A stretch of 64,000 nt of DNA, taken from NCBI RefSeq assembly GCF_004283755.1, contig NZ_SHMH01000005.1, positions 62,001-126,000 of the forward strand, written 5' to 3'. This document shows, one piece after another, positions 1-8,308 of the stretch. The notes beneath the pieces were generated by a model. It searched no databases. It saw nothing but the letters and a program-made list of their open reading frames with translations, and was not told where the DNA came from. Each line of letters starts with the position of its first letter. Position 1 is the stretch's first letter. The position numbers were made by a program, and so were the translations under genes. The stretch comes from Pseudoxanthomonas winnipegensis (GTDB lineage: Bacteria; Pseudomonadota; Gammaproteobacteria; Xanthomonadales; Xanthomonadaceae).

Positions 1-1
1 G

Positions 2-1246
2 CAGCCCACCTATCCGTCCGAGGGCGTCGAGGAGATCCTCGGGCCGACGCTGGGCGTGCCGCTGTTCCAGGAGCAGGTGATGGAGCTGGTGATCCATGCC
101 GGCTATCAGCCGGACGAGGCCGACGGCCTGCGCCGCTCGATGGCCGCCTGGCGACGCGGCGGCGACATGGAGCCGCACCGCGTGCGCATCCGCCAGCTGA
201 TGGAGGACAAGGGCTACGCGCCGGCGTTCATCGACCAGATCTTCGACCAGATCAAGGGCTTCGGCTCGTATGGCTTCCCGCAGAGCCACGCGGCCTCCTT
301 CGCCAAGCTGGTTTATGTCAGCTGCTGGCTCAAACGGCACGAGCCTGCGGCCTTCGCCTGCGGCCTGTTGAACGCGCAGCCGATGGGGTTCTATTCGCCC
401 AGCCAGATCGTGCAGGACGCGCGCCGCGGCAAGGCCGCGCGCCAGGCCGTCACCGTGCTGCCGGTGGACGTGCTGCACAGCGACTGGGACAACACCCTGG
501 TCGGCGGAAGGCCGTGGCGCAGCGCGCACGATCCGGGCGAGCAGCCGGACATCCGTCTGGGCTTCCGCCAGGTGGCCGGCCTGTCCGAAGCCACCGGCAA
601 GGCGGTCATGGCCGCGCGCGCGCAGCGCGCCTTCGCCGATCTGGAAGACCTGTGCCTGCGCGCCGGCCTGGACGAGAAGGCCCGCACCGCGCTGGCCGAA
701 GCCGGCGCGCTGCGCTCGCTGGTCGGTCACCGCAATGCCGCGCGCTGGGCGGTGGCCGGGGTCGAGCGTCGCCGCCCGCTGCTGCCCGGCAGCCCGCGCG
801 AACAGGCCATCGCAATGCCGGCGCCGCGCATCGGCCAGGACATCACCGCCGACTACCGCTGCGTCGGCCTGAGCCTGGAGGCGCATCCGATGGCGCTGCT
901 GCGCGGGCGCATGCGCGCCCAGCGCATCCTCGGCCTGCGCGAGCTGCAGGACCGGCCCAGCGGCAGCGGCGTGCACGTGGCCGGGCTGGTCACCCAGCGC
1001 CAGCGCCCGGCCACGGCCAAGGGCACCATCTTCGTCACGCTCGAGGACGAGCAGGGCATGATCAACGTGATCGTCTGGCCGCACCTGGCGATGCGCCGGC
1101 GGCGCGCGCTGCTGGAGTCGCGGCTGCTGGCCGTGCGCGGGCGCTGGGAGCGCGTGGACGGGGTCGAACACCTCATCGCCGGCGACCTGCGCGACCTGAG
1201 CGAGATGCTCGGCGAGCTGGCGCTGCCCTCGCGGGATTTCCATTGA
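2..1246 (+). CDS. dnaE2: Error-prone DNA polymerase ImuC/DnaE2, C-terminal part
   Basis: Open at the left edge; the frame runs from base 2. The visible 414 residues match the C-terminal half of the second DnaE-type polymerase III alpha subunit (ImuC), which works with ImuA and ImuB in SOS-induced translesion synthesis. Seen: the conserved stretch [18 protein letters not shown], then [20 protein letters not shown], the helix-hairpin-helix region, and a C-terminal OB fold ([20 protein letters not shown] followed by [13 protein letters not shown]). The protein ends shortly after the OB fold without the tau-binding tail of the replicative DnaE1, as expected for DnaE2. The polymerase catalytic aspartates lie upstream of the window. 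The stop overlaps the TTG start of the AlkB-like gene by four bases, so the two are probably co-transcribed. Whether imuA-imuB precede it cannot be seen. Confidence 0.93.
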   Translation, partial: QPTYPSEGVEEILGPTLGVPLFQEQVMELVIHAGYQPDEADGLRRSMAAWRRGGDMEPHRVRIRQLMEDKGYAPAFIDQIFDQIKGFGSYGFPQSHAASFAKLVYVSCWLKRHEPAAFACGLLNAQPMGFYSPSQIVQDARRGKAARQAVTVLPVDVLHSDWDNTLVGGRPWRSAHDPGEQPDIRLGFRQVAGLSEATGKAVMAARAQRAFADLEDLCLRAGLDEKARTALAEAGALRSLVGHRNAARWAVAGVERRRPLLPGSPREQAIAMPAPRIGQDITADYRCVGLSLEAHPMALLRGRMRAQRILGLRELQDRPSGSGVHVAGLVTQRQRPATAKGTIFVTLEDEQGMINVIVWPHLAMRRRRALLESRLLAVRGRWERVDGVEHLIAGDLRDLSEMLGELALPSRDFH

Positions 1247-1842
1247 ACGCGCGCTCGGCCCATCCGTACGTCGGCGACCTGTTCGCGCCCGCGCCGCTGA
1301 CGGTGTTCGACGACGCCGAGGGCGGCATGCGCTACTGGCCCGACGTGGTCGATCCGGCCACCGCCGCGCGCTGGTTCGACGCCCTGCGCGAGGGCGCCCA
1401 CTGGAAGCACGAGCGCCGCCCGATGTACGACCGCATCGTCGACGTGCCGCGTCTGCGCGCCGGCTACCGGCTGGACGAGTTGCCGCCACAGCTGCCGCTG
1501 GCCGACATGCTGGCCCTGGTGCAAGCGTGCGTGCCGGCGCCGTACACCGGGGTGGGCATGAACTTCTATCGCGACGGCCGCGACAGCGTGGCCATGCACC
1601 ACGACAAGCTGCACACGCTGGTGCCCGGCCAACCGATCGCGCTGGTCTCGCTGGGCGGCACGCGGCGCATGCACATCCGCGCCATGCACGGCCGCCGCCG
1701 CACCTTCGCCCTCGATCTGGCCCCGGGCAGCCTGTTGGTGATGAGCCATGCCAGCCAGCTCACTCACGAACACGGCATTCCCAAGACCGATGCGGCGGTG
1801 GCGCCGCGCATGAGCGTGGTGTTCCGCGCGCGGCCGGACTGA
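1243..1842 (+). CDS. AlkB-like 2-oxoglutarate/Fe(II)-dependent dioxygenase
   Basis: A 199-residue protein of the AlkB family, which oxidatively removes alkyl groups from DNA or RNA bases. Motifs: a substrate region [18 protein letters not shown] containing the iron-binding HxD, the distal iron histidine in LTHEHGIPK, and the 2-oxoglutarate arginines in the closing PRMSVVFR. Length is normal for a compact AlkB homologue. The preferred start is TTG at 1243, which overlaps the polymerase stop by four bases (TTGA). The next in-frame start, ATG 1327, would remove 28 residues before the catalytic core. Coupling to dnaE2 suggests that alkylation reversal and lesion bypass are expressed together. The iron ligands are clear; the substrate cannot be told from sequence. 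Confidence 0.85.
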   Translation: MNARSAHPYVGDLFAPAPLTVFDDAEGGMRYWPDVVDPATAARWFDALREGAHWKHERRPMYDRIVDVPRLRAGYRLDELPPQLPLADMLALVQACVPAPYTGVGMNFYRDGRDSVAMHHDKLHTLVPGQPIALVSLGGTRRMHIRAMHGRRRTFALDLAPGSLLVMSHASQLTHEHGIPKTDAAVAPRMSVVFRARPD

Positions 1843-2067
1843 GAACTGCGTCAAGCGCATTGCGTGCGGCGTGCAACGCCTGAGTTTGCCGGCTGGCGGC
1901 CCGGCAATGCCGCTGTTTCATCGGCAAGCGTGACGTACATGCACTTGTCAACTCGATCACGTTGGTAATTCGGGATATCCGCTTCAGAAAGCGCTTGCAG
2001 CACCGTCTTGGCCGATCTAAACAGGCGCACGCGATCCGCAAAGGCTCGCCAGGAACAGGGGCGTTAC

Positions 2068-2796
2068 ATGCACGGCTTGAAGCATCACCATCGCCTCCGG
2101 CGCGCCGGGGGTGCGTCAGCTTCCGTTGGCGATCGCCTGGCCTTGGCGTATCGCCAGGAAGGCTTTGCCGTGCGTGCCGCGCCGCTGCCCGCTGATGGCC
2201 CGCAGCAGCCCGATGCCGCCCTGCTGCTCAGCCGTGGCGGGCAGATCGTGCTGGTCCATGCCTACGGTTCGGTCCATGGCGCGCAGGCGCAGGCCGCCGT
2301 GCAGCAGCTGGCCACCGACGGTTTCACCCAGGGTGCGACGCGGGGCGAGCTGATCGCCGCCGCCGGCTTCACCGTGGCCGCCTACCAGGCCGCGCTGCGC
2401 CTGGGCCAGATCACGCTGTGCGAAGACGCCGCGCGCGCCGCGCTGCTCGATGCCCCTGTCGAGGACACGCCTATCGCCACGCGCGTCCGCACGCCGGGGC
2501 GTCCGGCCCTGGCGCTGCGCGCTGCCATCAGCTGCGGTGGCGCGGCGATGGCCCTGGTCCTGGTGCTGGCCGCCATGCCGGGCCTGCGCGGTCAGATGCA
2601 GGACCTGCTGCACCGTCCCGCGTCCGCGCCGGCCATGGCCACCCCGATCGCGGCCAGCGACTGGGTGGCACCGGCCGGATCGCGCTCTGGCGCGCTGGAG
2701 CTGGGCGGCACGCTCGCTCCGTCCATGGCCCAGGCCCAGTCGATGACCGCGCCGCTGCCGGCCAACTTCAACCAGGCACTGGCCGCGCGGCTCTAG
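2068..2796 (+). CDS. Membrane protein with degenerate Mrr-like (PD-D/EXK) domain
   Basis: A 242-residue protein not recognised by name. Residues about 15-130 follow the pattern of the Mrr/restriction-endonuclease-like fold: a conserved D before a hydrophobic strand (PDAALLLSRGGQIVLVHAYG), then a helix, then GATRGELIAAAGFTVAAYQA resembling the family's A.G.(I/V)T.G.FT..A segment, then GQITLCEDAARAALL. The usual (Q/E)xK catalytic pair is replaced by HAY, so nuclease activity looks lost. A hydrophobic helix near residues 160-182 (AISCGGAAMALVLVLAAM) suggests membrane anchoring, followed by a low-complexity Ala/Pro tail. ATG 2068 is chosen; the frame is open back to 2008 and allows an upstream start. 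The preceding 225-base gap has no clear promoter. The fold assignment is by pattern reading only. Confidence 0.6.
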   Translation: MHGLKHHHRLRRAGGASASVGDRLALAYRQEGFAVRAAPLPADGPQQPDAALLLSRGGQIVLVHAYGSVHGAQAQAAVQQLATDGFTQGATRGELIAAAGFTVAAYQAALRLGQITLCEDAARAALLDAPVEDTPIATRVRTPGRPALALRAAISCGGAAMALVLVLAAMPGLRGQMQDLLHRPASAPAMATPIAASDWVAPAGSRSGALELGGTLAPSMAQAQSMTAPLPANFNQALAARL

Positions 2797-2811
2797 GCCT
2801 CGCGCCTCCTC

Positions 2812-2831
2812 CGTCACGCAATGGCGTGACG
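2812..2831 (+). terminator. Hairpin after the Mrr-like gene
   Basis: A perfect 8-bp stem (CGTCACGC / GCGTGACG) with loop AATG starts 15 bases after the stop codon. There is no T-run, so it may act as a weak terminator or a 3' end stabiliser. Confidence 0.4.
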
Positions 2832-2880
2832 TCCACGCCCCTGCATGCAGTCTGTTGTGGACAGCCCTTAGGAGCGCCGC

Positions 2881-3039
2881 ATGCCGACCCTGCCCAACGA
2901 CCCCATCCCGCCGTCCGACATGGACCCGCGCGTGGACGATCCGCCGCCGTTGCCCGCCCCGTCGCGGCATGACGGCCAGGAAGAGGGCGACCCCGCCGTC
3001 GACGAACCGCTCGCACCGGGCCATCCGCACGGCGCTTGA
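2881..3039 (+). CDS. Small acidic proline-rich protein, 52 aa
   Basis: A short frame beginning MPTLPNDPIPPSDMDPRVDD and ending PLAPGHPHGA, with a good ribosome-binding site (TAGGAG) seven bases before the ATG. It is rich in Pro, Asp and Glu, has no cysteine and no membrane segment, and is probably intrinsically disordered. Codon third positions are strongly GC, like its neighbours. A near-perfect bidirectional hairpin terminator begins 14 bases after the stop, which supports a real transcription unit. From memory, short MPTLPNDPIPP-like proteins are common in Xanthomonas and Stenotrophomonas; their function is unknown. Confidence 0.6.
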   Translation: MPTLPNDPIPPSDMDPRVDDPPPLPAPSRHDGQEEGDPAVDEPLAPGHPHGA

Positions 3040-3052
3040 GGCCGCGCACAAC

Positions 3053-3086
3053 GACGAAGGGCGGGTCCTGCGACCCGCCCTTCGTC
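3053..3086. terminator. Bidirectional terminator hairpin
   Basis: A perfect 15-bp inverted repeat (GACGAAGGGCGGGTC and its complement) with a 4-base loop lies between the 52-residue gene (plus strand) and the GH92 gene (minus strand), which end on either side. The position between convergent genes and the A/T-bearing stem ends fit a shared terminator. Confidence 0.75.
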
Positions 3087-3105
3087 TTGCTCCGACCTGG
3101 ACTAC

Positions 3106-5481
3106 TTACTGCGAAGACATCGAATAGGGCAGCTTGCCCAGGTCGGTGGCCCAGGTCGTGTTCGGCTGCGCCTGCATGGTGAAGCGCAGTTCGCCGCCGG
3201 CCATGATCTGCGCGTGGGTGAGGTAGGCGCGATCCAGCGGCTTGCCGTTCAACAGCACGCTGCCGACGTAAGGATGTGCGGCATCCAGTCCGTCGGCGAT
3301 CACGGTGAAGCGCTTGCCGCCTTCCAGGTTGAGCGTGGCGCGCGGCAGGAACGGCCGGCCGATGATGTACTGGTTGCTGCCCGGCGTGACCGGGTAGAAG
3401 CCCAGCGCGGTGAACACGTACCAGGCCGACATCTGGCCCAGATCGTCGTTGCCGGCCAGCCCGTCGGGCGTGGCCTTGTACTGGGTGTCCATGATCTGCT
3501 TCAGCCGCTGCTGCGTGCGCCAGGGCTGGCCAGCGTAGGCATAGAGATAGGCCACGTGGTGGCCGGGCTCGTTGCCGTGCGCGTACCAGCCGATCAGGCC
3601 GGTGATGTCCTCCATGTGCTCGAATACTTTCGGGTCCACCTTGGCATCGAACGCCGCATCCAGCTTGCCCAGCAGCGCGTCGGCGCCGCCATGCGCCTTG
3701 ACCAGCCCGGCCACGTCCTGCGGCACGTACCACGAGTACTGCCAGGCGTTGCCTTCGGTGTAGTCGGTGCCGTAGCCGCTGGCGGTGGGATCGAACGGCT
3801 CGCGGAAGGAACCGTCGCGCTTGCGCGCGCGCATGAAGCCGGTGGCCGGGTCGAAGGCGTGCTTCCAGTTGCCGGCGCGCTTGTCGAACTCGGCGGTGAT
3901 GCCGGCATCGCCCATGTCGCGCGCCACCTGGGCGATGGTCCAGTCGTCGAAGGCGTATTCCAGCGTCTTGGAGGCCGCTTCCCCTTCCTCGTCGATCGGC
4001 ACATAGCCCAGCTCGCGGTACTGGGCGATGCCGTCGTAGGGGCCGTAGTTGGCGCTGGCGACCATCGCCTCCAGCGCCTGGCGCGTGTCGTAGCCGCGGA
4101 TGCCCTTCATGTAGGCATCGGCGATCACCGGGACGGCGTGGTAGCCGATCATGCACCAGGTCTCCAGGCCGTTGAACGCCCAGATCGGCAGGATCCCATA
4201 CGGGCTCTCGCGCCGCGCGGCCAGCAGCGAGTTGACGATGTCGTTGGTGTGCGCGGCAGGCTGGACGATCGTCAGCAGCGGATGCAGCGCGCGATAGGTA
4301 TCCCACAGCGAGAAGGTCGAATAGTTGGTCCAGCCCTTGGCCTGGTGCACGGCGTTGTCCGGGCCGCGATAGCGGCCATCGACGTCCATGAACAGCGTCG
4401 GCCCGAGGAAGGTGTGATACAGCGCGGTGTAGAACTGCGTGCGCTGGACCGGCGTGCCCTGCGCCTGCACCGCGGCCAGCGCCGTGGCCCAGGTCTGCCT
4501 GGCCGCGTCGCGCACGCCGTCGAAGTCCCAGCCGGGCACTTCGGCATCGAGATTGGCGATGGCGTTCTCTTCGCTGACCGGCGAGATCGCCAGCTTGACC
4601 AGCAGCGGGCCACCCGCATCGCCCACATCGAAGCTCGCGACCAGCTGGCGGCCCTCGATCTGCGCGCGCTGGCCCGGAGCCTTGTCGGCCGGCGGGGCGA
4701 AGCCCTTGTAGATCACGTCCTGCTCGGTGTCGTTGAGCGTGTGGCCGGTCAGGGGCTTGGAAAACCGCATGGCGAAATACAGCTGGCGACCGGGCGCCCA
4801 GCCGCGCGTCTCGCGGAAACCCGTCACCGTGCCGTCGGCGCGCAGCCGCACGCGCGACCACAGCACCTTGCCCGGGTAATCGTACATGCTGGTGCGCATG
4901 TCCAGGATCACGTGCCCGGGCTTGCCCTTGGGGAAGGTGTAGCGGTGCACGCCCACGCGCGCGGTGGTGGTCAGCTCGGCGCGCACGCCGGCATCGTCCA
5001 GGGTCACGGCGTAATAGCCGGGCTGGGCGGTCTCGGTCTGGTGACGGAAGCGCGACGTGAAGCCGCTGCCGGGCTTGTCGATGTCGCCGCGCTCCAGCTT
5101 GACCTCGCCGGTGGAGGGCATCAGCAGGAAGTCGCCCAGGTCCGAATGTCCCGAGCCGGAGAAGTGCGTATGCGAGAAGCCCACGATGGTGCTGTCGCTG
5201 TGGCGGTAGCCCGCCGCCCAGTCATAGCCGTCCTTGCGCGACTTGATCTGGGTATCGGGCGAAAGCTGCACCATGCCGAAGGGCAGGGTGGCGCCGGGAA
5301 AGGTGTGGCCCTCGCCGCCGCTGCCGATGAAGGGATCGACCGCATCGAACGCCGCCTGCTCGGCTGGTGTCAGCCGTTGTGCGGCGGTGCTCGACAGCGG
5401 CAGTGCCGTCAGCAGACCGGCCAGCCCCAGGACGCCGACATGCCGCATCAGCGCCGAGCGCTGGGAGGACAGGTTTCGCAT
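3106..5481 (-). CDS. GH92 family alpha-1,2-mannosidase, secreted
   Basis: A 791-residue exo-alpha-mannosidase of glycoside hydrolase family 92, calcium-dependent inverting enzymes that trim mannose from N-glycans and yeast mannans. An N-terminal signal peptide (LGLAGLLTALPLSSTAAQR) exports it. The N-terminal beta-sandwich carries DPFIGSGGEGHTFPGATLPF and GFSHTHFSGSGHSDLGDFLL. The (alpha/alpha)6 domain carries the catalytic-acid region GNEPGHHVAYLYAY and the base region GNDDLGQMSAWYVFTALGFY, both intact. Length is typical. No operon partners: it faces a terminator on one side and the divergent DUF6496 gene on the other. Isolated GH92 genes in plant-associated Xanthomonads usually serve glycan scavenging (inference). 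Confidence 0.93.
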   Translation of the reverse strand: MRNLSSQRSALMRHVGVLGLAGLLTALPLSSTAAQRLTPAEQAAFDAVDPFIGSGGEGHTFPGATLPFGMVQLSPDTQIKSRKDGYDWAAGYRHSDSTIVGFSHTHFSGSGHSDLGDFLLMPSTGEVKLERGDIDKPGSGFTSRFRHQTETAQPGYYAVTLDDAGVRAELTTTARVGVHRYTFPKGKPGHVILDMRTSMYDYPGKVLWSRVRLRADGTVTGFRETRGWAPGRQLYFAMRFSKPLTGHTLNDTEQDVIYKGFAPPADKAPGQRAQIEGRQLVASFDVGDAGGPLLVKLAISPVSEENAIANLDAEVPGWDFDGVRDAARQTWATALAAVQAQGTPVQRTQFYTALYHTFLGPTLFMDVDGRYRGPDNAVHQAKGWTNYSTFSLWDTYRALHPLLTIVQPAAHTNDIVNSLLAARRESPYGILPIWAFNGLETWCMIGYHAVPVIADAYMKGIRGYDTRQALEAMVASANYGPYDGIAQYRELGYVPIDEEGEAASKTLEYAFDDWTIAQVARDMGDAGITAEFDKRAGNWKHAFDPATGFMRARKRDGSFREPFDPTASGYGTDYTEGNAWQYSWYVPQDVAGLVKAHGGADALLGKLDAAFDAKVDPKVFEHMEDITGLIGWYAHGNEPGHHVAYLYAYAGQPWRTQQRLKQIMDTQYKATPDGLAGNDDLGQMSAWYVFTALGFYPVTPGSNQYIIGRPFLPRATLNLEGGKRFTVIADGLDAAHPYVGSVLLNGKPLDRAYLTHAQIMAGGELRFTMQAQPNTTWATDLGKLPYSMSSQ

Positions 5482-5644
5482 TGTTCATGGACCCCATTGC
5501 GATGATGGGCACGGACCCTAGCACGGAGGGGCCGGCATTCCTGCTCGACCTTGGTCCTGCGGTGGCATGCATCACGGCGATACGCACGCGACCTTGACAG
5601 GGGCGGCTCTATAGGTGGGACTCCAGATGCATCGGGAGTCTTCC

Positions 5645-6136
5645 ATGCCCAGCAACAAGTCCGCACACAAGGCCGCGCAGGACGACAAGCGCGCCGGCAA
5701 GTCCCCCAGCGCCCAGGCCGGCGAGTACGTGCGCGAGGAGATCGAGGAACTGGAGGCCGGCGAGGGTCGCGCCAAGAGCAGGCAGCAGGCCATCGCGATC
5801 GGCCTGTCCAGAGCGCGCCGCGACGGCGTGCAGGCCAAGCCCGCCAAGAAGGCCTCAGGCGAGGTCAAGCACAAGGCCGGCCAGGATCTGGCCACCGGCC
5901 GCAAGCGCGCCACGAAGAAGGTGGCCAAGAAGGCGGCAAAGAAGGCGACGAAGTCGGCCGCAAAGAAGACCGCGAAGAAAGCGACCAAGAAGACTGCCAA
6001 GAAAGCGACGAAGAAGACGACGAAGCAGGCCGTCAAGAAAGCCGCGAAGAAGGCCGCAAAAAAGACAGCAAAGAAGGCCGTGAAGAAGTCTGCAAAGAAG
6101 GCCACGAAGAAGACGGCGCGCAAGAAATCCAGCTGA
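5645..6136 (+). CDS. DUF6496 protein with histone H1-like Lys/Ala tail
   Basis: A 163-residue very basic protein. The first 65 residues (SAHKAAQDDKRAGKSPSAQA, later SRQQAIAIGLSRARRDGV) match the small DUF6496 family, whose members usually stop here. The remaining ~95 residues are a repeat of the type AKKATKKTAKKA, close in composition to histone H1 C-tails and to bacterial HU/AlgP-like DNA-compacting proteins. Start ATG 5645 is chosen because it begins the conserved MPSNKSAHK motif; an in-frame upstream start at 5615 is less likely. The tail suggests non-specific DNA or RNA binding (inference). Such lysine-repeat tails often vary in length between strains by slippage. Followed by a REP-like palindrome. 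Confidence 0.8.
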   Translation: MPSNKSAHKAAQDDKRAGKSPSAQAGEYVREEIEELEAGEGRAKSRQQAIAIGLSRARRDGVQAKPAKKASGEVKHKAGQDLATGRKRATKKVAKKAAKKATKSAAKKTAKKATKKTAKKATKKTTKQAVKKAAKKAAKKTAKKAVKKSAKKATKKTARKKSS

Positions 6137-6162
6137 CGGCCCGCGCACAGGCCTCAACCGTC

Positions 6163-6182
6163 GTTCCCGCGAACGCGGGAAC
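6163..6182. repeat. GTTCCC/GGGAAC palindrome, single copy
   Basis: A perfect 20-bp palindrome GTTCCCGCGAACGCGGGAAC, a member of the dispersed family also found at 13652, 20476, 49159, 51225, 51280, 51385 and 51439. A decayed second copy (CCGTTCCCGC...) follows near 6220. The rest of the 6137-6385 gap shows nothing else convincing. Confidence 0.7.
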
Positions 6183-6385
6183 CTAGCGACCTTCGCATGT
6201 CGCCCGAGCGTTTCAACCGCCGTTCCCGCACAACGCGTAACGGTTAGCGCCTCTGAGCAGAATGTGCGCCAAAGCAGTGGCCGGGTGCGCCCGGCGGCGC
6301 CCGCGGCCGCGAGGATCGCCACGCTGTTCACAGACCATCGAATCCCCAGCCGCTAGCCTGCTGGAGTCACCACAGGGGTCATGCG

Positions 6386-8296
6386 ATGCCGTACACCACA
6401 CCGGTGCCCGACGGGGCGCCGATGCCGGAGGCGTTCGAACGCGCCGTTCCCGACGCACAGCGCACCGAGGGCGTGCTCTATCACACGCCGGCGCTGCCGG
6501 CGTCGGCACGTCGCGCCCCGGACGGGGAGGACGCACGCCTGCTGCTCGGGCTGTCCTCGCCGGAACAGGACTGGTGGCAGGCGCTGTTCGAGGCCGACAC
6601 CGAAGGCGCGCGCCGCGAGTACGACGCCTTCCTCGCCGGCGATGCGCCGTTGGACATCGAGTACCGCGTGCGCCTGCCCGGCGGCGGGCAGCGCTGGTTG
6701 CGCGACCGTGCGCGCGTGGTCGCCCGCGACGCGCAGGGACGCCCGAGCCAGCTGATCGGCGTCTTGGACGATGTGACCGGGCGCAACTCGCTGCGCCGAC
6801 GCGCGCGCGAGGCGGCCGAGAAGTACCGGCTGCTGTTCGACTCGATCGATGCGGGCTTCTGTGTGATCCAGATGCTGTTCGATGCGCAGGGACGTCCGCA
6901 GGATTACCTGTTTCTCGAGGTCAACGCCGCCTTTGCGCGGCAGACCGGTATCCAGGACGCGCCGGGTCAACGCATGCGCGAGATCGCGCCGGCGCATGAG
7001 GAGCACTGGTTCCAGACCTATGGACGCATCGCCCGCAGCGGCGTGCCCGAGCGCTTCGAGCACAGCGCCGCGCAGCTGGGCTTCTACTACGACGTCTATG
7101 CCTTCCGCTTCGGCGACCCGGCGTTGCATCAGGTGGCGGTGCTGTTCAACGACATCTCCGCCCGCAAGCAGATGGAGGATGCGCTGCGCGAGGACGGCCG
7201 GCGCAAGACCGAGTTCATCGCCATGCTGGCCCACGAACTGCGCAATCCGCTGGCGACCATCACCAGCGGCCTGCAGGCGATGAAGCTGGGCAGCCACGGC
7301 GTGGCCATGCATCCGGCCGCGCCGATGATGGAGCGCCAGATCGTGCAGATGAGCCAGCTGCTGGACGACCTGCTGGACATCAACCGCATCGCGCTGGGCA
7401 AGGTGGTGCTGCGCAAGGAGCGCTGCGACCTGGGCCAGCTGGCCGCGCATGTGGCCGAGGCCTTCCGTGCCCATTACCTGGAACGCGACGTGCGCCTGGA
7501 GCTGGAGCTCCCGCAGACGCCGGTGTGGGTGCGCGCCGATTCCACGCGCATGGCGCAGGTGCTGGGCAACCTGCTCAGCAACGCGGCCAAGTTCAGCCAT
7601 CCCGGCAGCCGGGTGCGGCTGCGCGTGGGCGAACAGGACGGCCGGGCGATGGTCGAGGTGCGCGACACCGGCATCGGCATCGAGCCCGACAAGCTGCAGC
7701 ACATCTTCGAACTCTTCGCCCAGGTCGACAGCAACCGGCACGCGTCCTTCGGCGGGCTGGGCGTGGGCATCGCGCTGGCGCGCGAGCTCGTTGGCCGCCA
7801 CGACGGCGTCATCGAGGCGCACAGCGCCGGCCTGGGGCAGGGCAGCACCTTCACCGTGCGCCTGCCGCTGGACGCCCCAGCACCGGCCGTGGTGCACGGC
7901 GTCGAGGACAAGCCGGCCCGCGACGGTGCGCTGCAGCTGCTGCTGATCGACGACAACCGCGACGCGGCCGATTCGATCTCGATGGTGCTCGAGCTGCTCG
8001 GCCACCAGGTCACCACGCGCTACAACGGCGCCGACGGCCTGGCCGCGGCCGAACAGGCCAGGCCGGACGTGATCATCACCGACATCGGCATGCCCGGCAT
8101 GGACGGGCACGAGGTCTGCCGCCGGCTGCGCGCGCGGGCCGACGGCGCAGCGCTGCGCATCGTGGCGCTGACCGGCTGGGGCACCACGGAGGATCGCGAG
8201 CTGACCCGGCAGGCCGGCTTCGACCACCATCTGGTCAAGCCGGTGACCGCGGCCAAGCTGCGTGAGGCGCTGGCGGCGGTGACCGAACGCGCCTGA
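6386..8296 (+). CDS. PAS-containing hybrid sensor histidine kinase/response regulator
   Basis: A 636-residue soluble hybrid kinase. Order: a PAS/PAC domain (about 50-135, ending RARVVARDAQGRPSQLIGVL), a second PAS (about 145-260), HisKA dimerisation domain with the phospho-accepting H283 in MLAHELRNPLATI, HATPase_c with N box NLLSNAAKFSH, G1 box DTGIGIEPDKL and G2 box FGGLGVGIAL, then a receiver domain (about 510-636) with phospho-acceptor D566 in ITDIGMPGMDG and conserved LVKP. No membrane segment, so it senses an internal signal through PAS. No separate output gene is adjacent; the phosphoryl group probably passes to an unlinked HPt or regulator. It converges on the cyclic-di-GMP gene 13 bases away. 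Confidence 0.92.
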   Translation: MPYTTPVPDGAPMPEAFERAVPDAQRTEGVLYHTPALPASARRAPDGEDARLLLGLSSPEQDWWQALFEADTEGARREYDAFLAGDAPLDIEYRVRLPGGGQRWLRDRARVVARDAQGRPSQLIGVLDDVTGRNSLRRRAREAAEKYRLLFDSIDAGFCVIQMLFDAQGRPQDYLFLEVNAAFARQTGIQDAPGQRMREIAPAHEEHWFQTYGRIARSGVPERFEHSAAQLGFYYDVYAFRFGDPALHQVAVLFNDISARKQMEDALREDGRRKTEFIAMLAHELRNPLATITSGLQAMKLGSHGVAMHPAAPMMERQIVQMSQLLDDLLDINRIALGKVVLRKERCDLGQLAAHVAEAFRAHYLERDVRLELELPQTPVWVRADSTRMAQVLGNLLSNAAKFSHPGSRVRLRVGEQDGRAMVEVRDTGIGIEPDKLQHIFELFAQVDSNRHASFGGLGVGIALARELVGRHDGVIEAHSAGLGQGSTFTVRLPLDAPAPAVVHGVEDKPARDGALQLLLIDDNRDAADSISMVLELLGHQVTTRYNGADGLAAAEQARPDVIITDIGMPGMDGHEVCRRLRARADGAALRIVALTGWGTTEDRELTRQAGFDHHLVKPVTAAKLREALAAVTERA

Positions 8297-8308
8297 GCGG
8301 GCACCCGC

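Noticed and set aside
1986..1999. AGAAAGCGCTTGCA, resembling the LacI operators
   Set aside because: It differs from the consensus in both half-sites (no CGyTTACA) and precedes an unrelated gene.
3214..5505. Plus-strand frame of about 760 codons
   Set aside because: Antisense to the clear GH92 gene; composition is that of reversed coding DNA.
5594..5615. TTGACA followed by TATAGG before the DUF6496 gene
   Set aside because: The spacer is only 10 bases, too short for a sigma-70 promoter.
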